The position numbers were made by a program, and so were the translations under genes. Source: JANNRR01 sp031401675 (GTDB lineage: Bacteria; Pseudomonadota; Alphaproteobacteria; Rhodobacterales; Rhodobacteraceae). From it: a stretch of DNA of 21,840 nt. The stretch covers positions 1 through 21,840 of the forward strand of contig JANNRR010000153.1 of NCBI GenBank assembly GCA_031401675.1, in the 5' to 3' direction. This document shows, one piece after another, positions 13,526-21,840 of this stretch (its first letter is position 1; each line of letters opens with the position of its first letter). A model generated the notes under the pieces. The model searched no databases. It was not told the DNA's origin and saw nothing but the letters and a program-made list of their open reading frames with translations.

Positions 13526-15208
13526 TCAGGTCCGGTCGGCCTTGAGCGCTGCACCCAGAATGTCGCCAAGCGAGGCACCCGAATCGGACGAGCCGTACTG
13601 CTCGACCGCCTCTTTCTCTTCGGCAATCTCGCGCGCCTTGATCGACAGGCCCAGACGACGGGTCTTGGCATCGACGTTGGTGACGCGGGCATCGACCTTG
13701 TCGCCGACGCCAAAGCGTTCCGGCCGCTGTTCAGAGCGGTCGCGCGACAGGTCGGACCGGCGGATGAACGACTTCATGCCGTTGTAGTCCACTTCGATCC
13801 CGCCTTCTTCCACCGCCGTCACCGCCACGGTGATGACCGAGCCGCGCTTCACACCGTCGACAGCATCCGAGAAGGTGTCGCCTTCGGTGGCCTTGACCGA
13901 CAGCGAGATGCGTTCCTTTTCCACATCCACTTCGGTCACCACGGCTTTCACCATGTCGCCCTTGCGGTAATCGGCGATGGCTTCTTCGCCGCGTTGATCC
14001 CACGAAAGGTCGGACAGGTGCACCATGCCGTCGATGTCGTTGTCGAGCCCGATGAACAGACCGAATTCGGTGATGTTCTTGACCTCGCCCTCGATCTGGC
14101 TGTTGACCGGATGGGTTTCGGCAAAGACCTCCCACGGGTTGCGCTGCGTCTGCTTCAGGCCCAGCGACACCCGGCGCTTGCCGCTGTCGATCTCCAACAC
14201 CATCACTTCCACTTCCTGGCTGGTGGAGACGATCTTGCCGGGGTGCACGTTCTTCTTGGTCCAGGACATTTCGGACACGTGAACCAGGCCTTCCACGCCC
14301 GCTTCCAGTTCGACAAAGGCACCGTAGTCGGTGATGTTGGTCACCCGGCCCTTGTGCACGGTGCCAAGCGCGAACTTGGTTTCCACGGTGTTCCACGGAT
14401 CGTCCAGCAGCTGCTTCATGCCCAGACTGATGCGGTGGGTTTCCTTGTTGATCTTGATGACCTGAACCTTCAGGGTCTCGCCGATCGACAGGATCTCCGA
14501 CGGATGGTTGACCCGGCGCCAGGCCATGTCGGTCACATGCAGCAGGCCGTCAACCCCGCCGAGATCGACGAACGCGCCGTATTCGGTGATGTTCTTGACG
14601 ACGCCATCGACCACTTCGCCCTCGGCCAGCTTGCCGATAACTTCGGCGCGCTGCTCGGCGCGGGATTCTTCCAGGATCGCACGGCGCGACACCACGATGT
14701 TGCCACGACGGCGGTCCATCTTCAGGATCTGGAACGGCTGCTTCATGCCCATCAAAGGCCCGGCATCACGCACCGGGCGCACATCGACCTGGCTGCCGGG
14801 CAGGAAGGCGACAGCGCCGCCCAGATCGACGGTAAAGCCGCCCTTGACCCGGCCAAAGATCGCGCCATCGACACGCTCTTCTTTCTCGTACGCCTTCTCC
14901 AGCCGGTCCCACGCCTCTTCGCGGCGGGCTTTTTCGCGGCTGATCGAGGCCTCGCCACGCGAGTTTTCGACCCGGTCAAGGAACACCTCGACCTCGTCGC
15001 CGACCTTGATTTCGGCGGTCTCGCCGGGGCCGGCAAATTCTTTCAGATCGATGCGGCCTTCCATCTTGTAGCCGACATCGATGATGGCCTGACCTGCCTC
15101 GATGGCGATCACGCGGCCTTTGACGACCGAGCCCTCTTCGGGCGTGTCAATTTCAAAGCTTTCGTTCAGCAGGGCTTCGAATTCTTCCATAGTGGTTTTA
15201 GCGCACAT
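13526..15208 (-). CDS. rpsA: 30S ribosomal protein S1
   Basis: A 560-residue protein made of six S1 RNA-binding repeats, recognisable from recurring blocks such as GSVVKGRVIAIEAGQAIIDVG, GEVVDGVVKNITEYGAFVDLGGVDGLLHVTDM, KGRVTNITDYGAFVELEAGVEGLVHVSEM and EGEVKNITEFGLFIGLDNDIDGMVHLSDL. The first two repeats are more divergent and attach the protein to the ribosome; the others bind mRNA and help start translation. Length matches E. coli S1 (557). The ATG at 15208 (MCAKTTMEEFEALLNESFEID) has AAAGGAAC upstream and matches the usual start in relatives; a frame reaching 15334 is not supported. It lies between cmk and ihfB, a widespread order. Confidence 0.97.
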   Translation of the reverse strand: MCAKTTMEEFEALLNESFEIDTPEEGSVVKGRVIAIEAGQAIIDVGYKMEGRIDLKEFAGPGETAEIKVGDEVEVFLDRVENSRGEASISREKARREEAWDRLEKAYEKEERVDGAIFGRVKGGFTVDLGGAVAFLPGSQVDVRPVRDAGPLMGMKQPFQILKMDRRRGNIVVSRRAILEESRAEQRAEVIGKLAEGEVVDGVVKNITEYGAFVDLGGVDGLLHVTDMAWRRVNHPSEILSIGETLKVQVIKINKETHRISLGMKQLLDDPWNTVETKFALGTVHKGRVTNITDYGAFVELEAGVEGLVHVSEMSWTKKNVHPGKIVSTSQEVEVMVLEIDSGKRRVSLGLKQTQRNPWEVFAETHPVNSQIEGEVKNITEFGLFIGLDNDIDGMVHLSDLSWDQRGEEAIADYRKGDMVKAVVTEVDVEKERISLSVKATEGDTFSDAVDGVKRGSVITVAVTAVEEGGIEVDYNGMKSFIRRSDLSRDRSEQRPERFGVGDKVDARVTNVDAKTRRLGLSIKAREIAEEKEAVEQYGSSDSGASLGDILGAALKADRT

Positions 15209-15366
15209 GCAGTGATGTTCCTTTGATCTGGTTTTCTGGCCTCGCGGTTGGCTCCGCCGGTCTTTGGTATGCAGCCAATGGCGGGAAACGCCGAAAACAA
15301 CAAGGGCCGAGGATTCCTCCCGACCCTGCTCCATCCGAACGCCTCAGCCGTTTTTTGACTGAAGCT

Positions 15367-15395
15367 TGCCTACAAGCAAACGCCCGGCGCTTCAA
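15367..15395 (-). promoter_or_regulatory. rpsA: Promoter candidate for rpsA
   Basis: Minus-strand TTGAAG (15390-15395, overlapping the end of cmk), 17 bases, TAGGCA (15367-15372). This would give a leader of roughly 150 bases before rpsA. The -10 match is weak. Confidence 0.3.
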
Positions 15396-16024
15396 CCCCT
15401 GTTGGATTCAGGCCGGGCCCGGGCAAACCGGGCCTGCACCACGGCCACTGCCGCCGCTATCGCCTGATCGATGCTCATGGCCGAGGTGTCCAGTTCGATC
15501 GCATCCGTCGCCGCCGCCAGCGGTGCCACCGCCCGCTGACTGTCCCGCGCATCCCGCGCCTGCAGATCGGCCAGCACGTCGGCCACGCTAAGGCCGGACT
15601 TTTCCGCCAGTTCGGCGTGCCGCCGTTCGGCCCGGACCTGACCAGAGGCAGTGACGAACAGCTTTACCTCGGCCTCGGGGCAGATCACCGTGCCGATATC
15701 GCGTCCGTCCAGCACCGCGCCACCCTCGGACCGGGCGAAGTCGTGCTGCCATTTCACCAATGCCGCCCGCACCGCCGGCAGCGCCGCGATCTTCGACGCC
15801 GCCTGCCCGACCTTGGCGGTGCGCAACCCCTCGCGCTGGAAATCATGCAAGCTGAGCACTTGTGCCGCCGCCACCGGGTCCATCCCGTCGATCACTTTTC
15901 GTGCCGTGGCCCGGTACAACAGCCCGGTATCCAGATAGGCAAACCCGAAATGTGCCGCCACCGCGCGGGCAATCGTACCCTTGCCGGCAGCGGCGGGGCC
16001 GTCGATCGCTACGCAAAATCTCAT
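15392..16024 (-). CDS. cmk: Cytidylate kinase
   Basis: A 210-residue nucleoside monophosphate kinase that phosphorylates CMP and dCMP with ATP in the cytosol. The P-loop GPAAAGKGT is at residues 9-17; the CMP-binding YLDTGLLYRA follows near residues 30-40, and LDGRDIGTVICPEA near 105-118 is typical of the family. The ATG at 16024 (MRFCVAIDGP) follows AGGGGAAT and is preferred over a frame reaching 16099, because family members start just before the P-loop. It is divergent from the BchE-like gene with 64 bases between the starts, and upstream of rpsA. Confidence 0.96.
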   Translation of the reverse strand: MRFCVAIDGPAAAGKGTIARAVAAHFGFAYLDTGLLYRATARKVIDGMDPVAAAQVLSLHDFQREGLRTAKVGQAASKIAALPAVRAALVKWQHDFARSEGGAVLDGRDIGTVICPEAEVKLFVTASGQVRAERRHAELAEKSGLSVADVLADLQARDARDSQRAVAPLAAATDAIELDTSAMSIDQAIAAAVAVVQARFARARPESNRG

Positions 16025-16088
16025 GAATTCCCCTGCGTTTTCTGCGGATGCGTCCGGCACAAACGGGGCAGTCACCCCCGGAGGTTCC

Positions 16089-17342
16089 ATGCGCATCACC
16101 CTGCTTCATCCGCCCCATACCGCCATCGGCAGCCGCATTCCACGGGAAAACCTGCCGCCGTTCGGGCTTTTGTGCATCGGCGGCCCGCTGATCGATGCCG
16201 GCCACGCCGTCACGCTGATCAATGCCGACCCGGCACCGATGCCGGATACGCAGATCGTGCAGGCGGTCCGGGCCAGCCGGCCAGAGGCGGTGCTGATCGG
16301 CCATTCCGGGTCGACCTCGGCCCATCCGACCGTGCTGCGGCTGGCGGCGCTGCTGAAAGCGGCCCTGCCCGAAACCATCCTGATCTATGGCGGCGTCTAT
16401 CCGACCTATCACTGGCAGGACGTTCTGGCCGAAGCCCCGGCCATCGATTTCATCGTGCGCGGCGAGGGCGAGGAAACGACGCCCCGGCTGATCGCGGCGC
16501 TGGCCGCCGGGGGTGATCCGGACCAGGTCCGGGGCATAGCCTGGCGCAAGGGCGGCATCGCAGTCGCCACCGCACCAGCCGCGATGATCCGCGATCTGGA
16601 GGCGAACCGGATCGGCTGGGAACTGATCGATTTCGCCGTCCATTCCTATTGGGGCGGCAAGCGGGCGGTGATCCTGCAGTTTTCGCGCGGTTGCCCGCAT
16701 CTGTGCACCTATTGCGGCCAGCGCGGTTTCTGGACGCAGTGGCGGCACCGCGACCCGGTCCGGTTCGCCGCCGAGATCGCCCGGCTGGTGCGCGATCACG
16801 GCGTGGAACTGATCAATCTGGCCGATGAAAACCCGACCTCGTCCCGGCGCCAGTGGCTGGCGTTCCTGCATGCGATGATCGCCGAAGGGGTCAAGGTCAC
16901 CATCATCGGCTCGACCCGTGCCGATGATATCGTGCGCGATGCCGATATCCTGCATCTGTACAAGCAGGCCGGGTGCCTGCGGTTTCTGATGGGGCTGGAA
17001 GGCACCGACGAGGCGACGCTGGCCACCATCCAGAAAGGCGGCAGCCGGGCCAAGGACCGCCAGGCGGTGCAGCTGCTGCGGGCGCACGGCATGATCGGCC
17101 TGTGCACCTTTGCCGTCGGGTTCGAGACGGAACGGGACCGCGACTACTGGCAGCTGTTGCGGCACCTCTTGGCCTACGATCCCGATCAGGTGATGTCGAT
17201 CTATGCCACGCCACACCGCTGGACGCCGTTTTTCATCGCCTCGGCCGGGCGGCGGGTGATCGAGGCCGACCTGAGCCGCTGGGACTACAAGCATCAGGTG
17301 CTGGAAACCCCGCAGGTGCCGGAATGGCGGGTGTTTGCCTAG
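16089..17342 (+). pseudogene. BchE-like B12-binding radical SAM gene, probably truncated
   Basis: The 417 codons encode an N-terminal cobalamin-binding domain (about residues 1-140, with LIYGGVYPTYHW and FIVRGEGEE) and a radical SAM domain with the iron-sulfur motif CPHLCTYCGQ near residues 202-211. It resembles BchE, the anaerobic Mg-protoporphyrin monomethyl ester cyclase, and its uncharacterised relatives, which are about 470-550 residues. The frame ends at TAG (17340-17342) right after EWRVFA. Reading on in the same frame gives VKLIEICLQLRPRALWRNYL, which looks like the family continuing, with Trp (TGG) expected where TAG stands. After about 17400 family resemblance stops and a TAA follows at 17421. 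The 5' end is intact: GGAGG precedes the ATG. A functional shortened protein cannot be excluded, but loss of the C-terminal region makes decay likelier. Confidence 0.65.
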
Positions 17343-17420
17343 GTCAAGCTGATCGAGATCTGTCTGCAATTGCGGCCGCGCGCGTTGTGGCGGAACTATC
17401 TTCCATCAATCTTGTGTTTT
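17343..17420 (+). pseudogene. Remnant of the BchE-like gene beyond the amber codon
   Basis: These 26 codons are open and in frame with the upstream gene. The first 19 (VKLIEICLQLRPRALWRNY) look like the C-terminal region of BchE relatives, but the last few (PSILCF) do not. The composition shifts abruptly from GC-rich to AT-rich at about 17400, which marks the likely breakpoint. Confidence 0.5.
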
Positions 17421-17577
17421 TAATACCATATTTTCAATAGTTTACAGGCTATTTGCGGGAGTTAATCCCCCATGGTATCCCCCAGTTGGCGCTGGATGAC
17501 GGGGGAAACGGGCGGAATGCCTTGGCATGAAACTGGAGCATCCGCAGTGGCGCGGGTCAATCAACGGCACGGGTCAA
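17421..17577. other. AT-rich junction between the BchE-like remnant and the restriction system
   Basis: No gene is supported here. The first 50 bases are strongly AT-rich, followed by two close copies of a TCCCCCA motif near 17467-17490 and an 11-base direct repeat CGGGTCAATCA at 17553-17563 and 17570-17580, the second touching the res stop codon. It looks like the edge of an inserted segment. No integrase, tRNA or clear attachment site can be seen. Confidence 0.45.
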
Positions 17578-20286
17578 TCAGCAATCAGCGAAGCCGTCGC
17601 CGCCCGCTCGACTGTCGTTCTGTGTCACCAAAAGTTCGACACCGCCGAAATCTGTAGCGGTTGGCATAGCGAACAGACAATGCCCATTGCTGGCCTCTGC
17701 CCAGAGTTCCCCGACCATGCGTTTTTCCTTGGCTTCCTCGGCCAAGTGCTTGCCCTTGTATTCGACCACCAGTGTTCGACCATCGGTCAACATGGCCACA
17801 AAGTCTGGGTAAAACCGCGCGCCAGAAAGCTGTAGCCAGAAGGCGTTGGGCTTGCGGTCAACATTGCGCACCCAGAAGCGTACACGGGGGTGTTCATCCA
17901 GCCAGACGGCACAGCGGAACTCTTCGCCCTCCGGCTTCAGGTCCCCAATGATGCTGAAGTAATGCTTGTTGAACTTCCGCGCGCCTTTGTAGGGCTGGTT
18001 GTAGGCGTATGTCTGTTCATCGAACAGAATAGCCAGGTCGGAACTTGTCTCGAAACTGTCTGCATCCGCCGCAAACAGTGCCTTGAAGTTTCCAACCTCA
18101 CGGGTGGCCCGCAGGGTCTGAATTTCATCGGCCAGACTGCGCCGCAGTTCGTATTTGTAGCGGGCAAGCTGGTCCAGCGTGTAGCCCTTGGCCTGCATCA
18201 CCGCGTCCAGCGCCCGGTGGATGAAAACCCGCGCGGCAGGCTTGGTCACGTCCGGGTGCGGGATGCCCCGGTCGATCCAGTTCACCAGGCGAGGCAACGT
18301 CCATGCCGGTTCCTGTATCGCCATGGCAAGCTGGTCATGCACTTGCCCCACAAAGCCGATTTTCATCTGTCCTTCCTTGGACACGTCAATTTCGCCGGTC
18401 TTGGTTTCGCCGTGAACGGCAAAGCGCGCGGCGAAAGGTGCCACCTCGCATTCGGCAAGGTTCCACGGCAGGTCAAGGAAGTGATCCGGGCCGAACAGTT
18501 CCAGCACACCTTGGCGGCGTATCCCCAGACGCGGCACAAGGAAGGGCGGCTTTTCGCCCTGCGGTGCCTCGGATGCCTGAATCCGGTTCGACTTTATGAA
18601 CAGCCGGTCAATCACCCGCTCGGCCCCCTGCACGCGGGCAAATGCCAGTTGCATCAGGTTGCGTTCATCGCGCGACAAGGCCCGCTGCACCCCGATTTCC
18701 CGGCTTACCGGGTCGAACTGCACCCGCGCCTTCAGGGCGGGCGGCAGCTTGGCAATCGCGGCCCCAATGGCCTCTGCGGTGGCGCTGGGCGCGTCTGGCA
18801 GGACGTCCGACTTGTGGATGAAGTCGGCCCGTTCTTCGGCCCACTCAAAAGCCCCGTGAAGTTTGACAAGCTGTTCTGCCTCTAGCCGGTCAAAGCCTGC
18901 ACCATCCACCAGACCATCCTTGAGGCGCTCTGCCACTGTCTGAAAGCTGTTAGAAGCGACAAAGGCATAGGCCCGGTTCAGCACATCGCGGGTCTTGCGC
19001 CGCGCCTTCGGCATCCGCAGCACGCGGCCAAGGATTTGTTCCACCGCCGTGGGCGAACTCAATTCCGCCACCGAACACAGCACATAGGCGAAGGGGCAAT
19101 CCCAGCCCTCGCGCAGCTTTTGGACCGTCACCACATAGCGCACCGGGCAATCCGGGGCGGCAATGTCGGCAATCGCGTCCAGTTCGGCATGGCCGGTGGC
19201 GTGAATGGCAATCTGGTCGCGCGGGATGCGTTTATCATCGGTCAGGAACTGCACCACCACTTCGGGCGTCAGGCGGTGCGGGTCGGCCTTGGCCTTGGCC
19301 TGCGCCTGAAACAGCACGATGGGCCGGATGTATTCGCCGGTAACGGCCTGTTCAGCCTGTGCCGCCTGTTCCAGCGCCGCCTGGCAGTCCAACGCCTGAC
19401 CTATAACCTTGCGCCAGTCCGAATCGGTGTTCAGTCGGATCGGCAGTTTTATCATCTCTTCCGCCTTCAACTCGGCGGCAGAGACATGGAACAGCACGTT
19501 GGACGGATAAACCTCGTTCGCCACATCCTTTTTCAGCTGCGGGGTCGCGGTCAGTTCCAGAATAAGCGATGGTTCGAACCGTTGCAGCGTGTCGAAGGAC
19601 AGCGCCGTGCGGGCATTATGCGCCTCGTCCACCATGACCATGGGCCGGTGCAGGCGCAGCACGTTGGCGAGCGATGCCACCGGCCTGTCAGACCCTTCCA
19701 CCTTTTCCAGCCGTGCCACCTGTGCCGCGTCCAGCCCGGAAAAATGGTCCATCAGCGCGCCTGCATCGGCATAGACCTTGCGGCCCGCCGTCTCGTCCAC
19801 CCGGAACGCCTGAATGGTGCCCACGATGATGCAGGCCCCGCCTGTGGCATCGGGGCGTGACAAGGCCAGCGACTCGGCCACGGTCAGCACGCACAGGTTG
19901 CGCCCGAACTCTGCCGCCAGCGCTGCACGGTAGGGATGGTCAAGGTTGCGGAGTGCTGCAAGCGTCTGGTCCAGAATGGCGGTCGAGGGCACCAGCCACA
20001 GCACCATTGGGTTATCGGCTTGCAGGTATTCCTTCGCCGCCACCCCCACGGCATGCGCCGCCACAATGGTCTTGCCGCCGCCCGTGGGGATGCGGATGCA
20101 GACATAGGGCGTCTGTTCGTTCACCAAGGGTGCCGCCCAATAGGTCGCTTCGGCTATGTCGGTAAAGGCGGCTTTGGCGGGGTTGTCGGCGATGCCGTCA
20201 AACTTCACCACCTTGCGCAGGTAATTCCGCAGCGTGCGCAACGCCTCGCGCTGATAGCCGCGCAATTCGAAATTCACGGCGGCCAT
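17578..20286 (-). CDS. Type III restriction enzyme, Res subunit
   Basis: A 902-residue DEAD-family helicase/nuclease. Helicase motifs are in order: Walker A PTGGGKT (GGGKT at residues 69-73), DEAH at 220-223, TATPQ near 246-250, EGWDCP near 393-398 and LGRVLRMP at 419-426. Near the C-terminus PD (827-828), then E-Y-K at 842-844 in VVEYKGK, forms the PD-(D/E)xK nuclease site that cuts DNA. Res works only with Mod, using ATP to move or signal along DNA between two head-to-head sites. The ATG at 20286 overlaps the last base of the mod stop (TGATG) with GGAGGGGG before it, so the two genes are coupled. All key motifs are intact, so it is probably active. Confidence 0.93.
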   Translation of the reverse strand: MAAVNFELRGYQREALRTLRNYLRKVVKFDGIADNPAKAAFTDIAEATYWAAPLVNEQTPYVCIRIPTGGGKTIVAAHAVGVAAKEYLQADNPMVLWLVPSTAILDQTLAALRNLDHPYRAALAAEFGRNLCVLTVAESLALSRPDATGGACIIVGTIQAFRVDETAGRKVYADAGALMDHFSGLDAAQVARLEKVEGSDRPVASLANVLRLHRPMVMVDEAHNARTALSFDTLQRFEPSLILELTATPQLKKDVANEVYPSNVLFHVSAAELKAEEMIKLPIRLNTDSDWRKVIGQALDCQAALEQAAQAEQAVTGEYIRPIVLFQAQAKAKADPHRLTPEVVVQFLTDDKRIPRDQIAIHATGHAELDAIADIAAPDCPVRYVVTVQKLREGWDCPFAYVLCSVAELSSPTAVEQILGRVLRMPKARRKTRDVLNRAYAFVASNSFQTVAERLKDGLVDGAGFDRLEAEQLVKLHGAFEWAEERADFIHKSDVLPDAPSATAEAIGAAIAKLPPALKARVQFDPVSREIGVQRALSRDERNLMQLAFARVQGAERVIDRLFIKSNRIQASEAPQGEKPPFLVPRLGIRRQGVLELFGPDHFLDLPWNLAECEVAPFAARFAVHGETKTGEIDVSKEGQMKIGFVGQVHDQLAMAIQEPAWTLPRLVNWIDRGIPHPDVTKPAARVFIHRALDAVMQAKGYTLDQLARYKYELRRSLADEIQTLRATREVGNFKALFAADADSFETSSDLAILFDEQTYAYNQPYKGARKFNKHYFSIIGDLKPEGEEFRCAVWLDEHPRVRFWVRNVDRKPNAFWLQLSGARFYPDFVAMLTDGRTLVVEYKGKHLAEEAKEKRMVGELWAEASNGHCLFAMPTATDFGGVELLVTQNDSRAGGDGFADC

Positions 20287-21840
20287 CAGACCCCCTCCAC
20301 CTGATAGGGGATTTGCTTGAAGGTCACGCCCGCCGCTTTGAGCCTGTCCGCTGACACGGTGCAGCCTTCGGCATAGACCACGCAAGAGCCTTCAAAGCCC
20401 TGCGGGGCGCTGGGCAGATTGGCCAGCCTGTCCGGGGTCAGCACATTGCCAGCCGCCTCCCGTGCGGCCCCGGCGTGCGCGGCATCGAACAGCAGATAGA
20501 CCGCGCGGCCCTGATGGATGCCCAGCAGTTCCGATTGCGCCCGCACCGGGATCGGCACGCCTGTTTCCGAAAAGAAGATATGGGCGGCAAGGTCAGGAAA
20601 GGTGACCTCTTCGGCAATGTCGCCATATTCATCGAACAACGGCACGCCAAGGCGACAAAAGCGAAAGCCGCCACCCAAGCCTTCGACGGGTTTCGTGGGG
20701 TCACCATCTGCATTGTACCCCGAAATCACACGCCTTAGCCGTTCGGCAGTGACCTTTTCAGCAATTTCCGCGTCAATCTCCACCAAAATAAATCTTCTGT
20801 TCATTTCAAGCAAGGAGTTCTGTTCAAGAATAGCATGGCCAGTCGTGCCGGAGCCGCCGAAAGAGTCCATAACGATATCATTGTCACCGGAGACATACGA
20901 TATTAGCCTCCCAATAATTTCGTGGTCCTTGGGGTTTTCGAATACCTTCTTCCCATCAAACATTGCTTTGTGAGCTTTAGCCGCAACCTGCGCTTGTCTG
21001 TAAATGATCGAGCTAAGAACGGTTGCGGAGCCGTCCTCTTCATCGTCGTCTTTGGACAAATAGGACTTCAACATTGGTGGCTCAGTGTGGTCGGCCCGAA
21101 AGAAGATTCGGCCAGCATCGATCAATTCTCGGAACGATTCAGGTGAGCCAAAGCCCCAACCGCGCGGTGGGACTTTGCATGGCTGACCTGTGTCAGGGTG
21201 CAGCACATCATATCGCGGCCCGCCGCCACCCGGCCAAGATATATCGCGGTCACGCCATATACCCTTGTCATCCACCCACTTGTGCCGGGATAACTTCTTC
21301 GATGGGTGCTCGTCATCCAAAGATTTATACCAAGCCCGCAACTGCGTCTGAATTTCTTCGTTGCTCAGGCCCAACTTTTTCCATCTTCGGTATTGGAGAA
21401 GAACCTCGGCGGCACCCGGCTTGGGTTCTCGCCAAACCGTTCCAAGACTTCTGAGATGCGACAGGTTCTTTGCAAAAATGGTCGCATACTCATGCCCGAC
21501 TGAAAATAGCTTTGCATCGTTCTTTCGCGTCTTGTCCCAAACTAACTGAGCAATGAAGTTCTGGTTTCCGTAAATTTCGTTTAGGAGATACCGCAGCGAA
21601 TGCGCCTCAAAATCATCAATGCTGGCAATGATTACCCCATCCTCGGTCAGAAACTCCCGCAACAGCCGCAGCCTCGGATACATCATACAAAGCCACTTAT
21701 CGTGCCGCGACAAATCCTCGGCCTCTTTCCCAACCACCTGACCCAGCCAGGCCCGCATCTCGGGTGAGTTCACATTGTCATTGTAAACCCAGCCCTCATT
21801 CCCGGTGTTATAGGGCGGGTCGATATAGATGCACTTCACC
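20286..21840 (-). CDS. Type III DNA methyltransferase, Mod subunit, 5' end missing
   Basis: The visible 518 codons lack the N-terminus, which lies beyond the right edge. Motif IV DPPYNTG occurs about eight residues into the visible part, and motif I, DSFGGSGTTGHA, comes later (near residues 333-344). The order IV before I is that of beta-class amino-methyltransferases, typical of type III Mod, which methylates N6 of adenine on one strand. The stretch between them (about residues 100-300) is the target recognition region and sets the sequence specificity. The stop overlaps the res start by one base. Base composition is uneven: the last third is GC-rich like the chromosome, while about 20720-21620 is far more AT-rich. 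The GTG at 21839 is an internal Val codon, not the start. Confidence 0.9.
   Translation of the reverse strand, partial: VKCIYIDPPYNTGNEGWVYNDNVNSPEMRAWLGQVVGKEAEDLSRHDKWLCMMYPRLRLLREFLTEDGVIIASIDDFEAHSLRYLLNEIYGNQNFIAQLVWDKTRKNDAKLFSVGHEYATIFAKNLSHLRSLGTVWREPKPGAAEVLLQYRRWKKLGLSNEEIQTQLRAWYKSLDDEHPSKKLSRHKWVDDKGIWRDRDISWPGGGGPRYDVLHPDTGQPCKVPPRGWGFGSPESFRELIDAGRIFFRADHTEPPMLKSYLSKDDDEEDGSATVLSSIIYRQAQVAAKAHKAMFDGKKVFENPKDHEIIGRLISYVSGDNDIVMDSFGGSGTTGHAILEQNSLLEMNRRFILVEIDAEIAEKVTAERLRRVISGYNADGDPTKPVEGLGGGFRFCRLGVPLFDEYGDIAEEVTFPDLAAHIFFSETGVPIPVRAQSELLGIHQGRAVYLLFDAAHAGAAREAAGNVLTPDRLANLPSAPQGFEGSCVVYAEGCTVSADRLKAAGVTFKQIPYQVEGV

Noticed and set aside
13994..15226. A 410-codon plus-strand frame
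   Set aside because: Complement of rpsA, whose S1 repeats are unmistakable; the His/Asp/Leu-rich content is typical of an antisense frame.
15843..17369. A 508-codon minus-strand frame opposite the radical SAM gene
   Set aside because: Antisense to clear B12-binding and radical SAM motifs; Gln/Arg/Pro-rich with no family resemblance, and it overlaps cmk in another frame.
18950..19860. Plus-strand frames inside res
   Set aside because: They lie antisense to the helicase motifs VI and DEAH, have no motif of their own and are explained by codon bias.

Overview
The window looks like chromosome from a high-GC alphaproteobacterium, most likely order Rhodobacterales (Rhodobacteraceae/Paracoccaceae). 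The reasons are the strong G/C bias at third codon positions, the run cmk - rpsA - ihfB - lapA - trpF - small ORF - trpB, the rplY...pth pairing, and a BchE-like radical SAM remnant. No tRNA, rRNA or CRISPR array was seen. All family assignments come from reading the sequence; no database search was run.

Layout. At the left edge (1-47, minus) are the first codons of an IS630-type transposase, followed by a secreted alpha/beta hydrolase (257-1123), a possible tiny secreted peptide (minus), and a ChaC-like gamma-glutamylcyclotransferase. Next is a translation-related group: rplY with a clear intrinsic terminator, a DUF1304 membrane protein, a convergent FkbM-type methyltransferase, pth and a DUF2237 protein.

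From 5999 to 10257, all on the minus strand, lies the most interesting part: a three-gene cassette present twice in tandem. Each copy encodes (1) an exported PepSY-like protein with a long acidic tail, (2) a second, shorter exported PepSY-like protein with a low-complexity tail, and (3) a regulator with two membrane segments and a LuxR-type helix-turn-helix. Genes 2 and 3 overlap at a TTGA in both copies. Both copies also share an upstream palindrome related to GCATAAAC-N4-GTTTATGC with a half-site at exactly the same distance, and an internal promoter-like element TTGTGA-N17-GATACT. This suggests a self-regulated envelope-sensing module with a membrane-tethered transcription factor. I do not recognise it as a described system.

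To the right is a housekeeping stretch transcribed leftward: cmk, rpsA, ihfB, lapA, trpF, an 80-codon gene of lower GC, and trpB. Divergent from cmk is a BchE-like B12/radical-SAM gene that stops at an amber codon where the family continues, and whose remaining homology then breaks off at an AT-rich junction near 17400. Beyond that junction is a type III restriction-modification system (res, and mod running off the right edge), probably horizontally acquired; the middle of mod has much lower GC than its ends.
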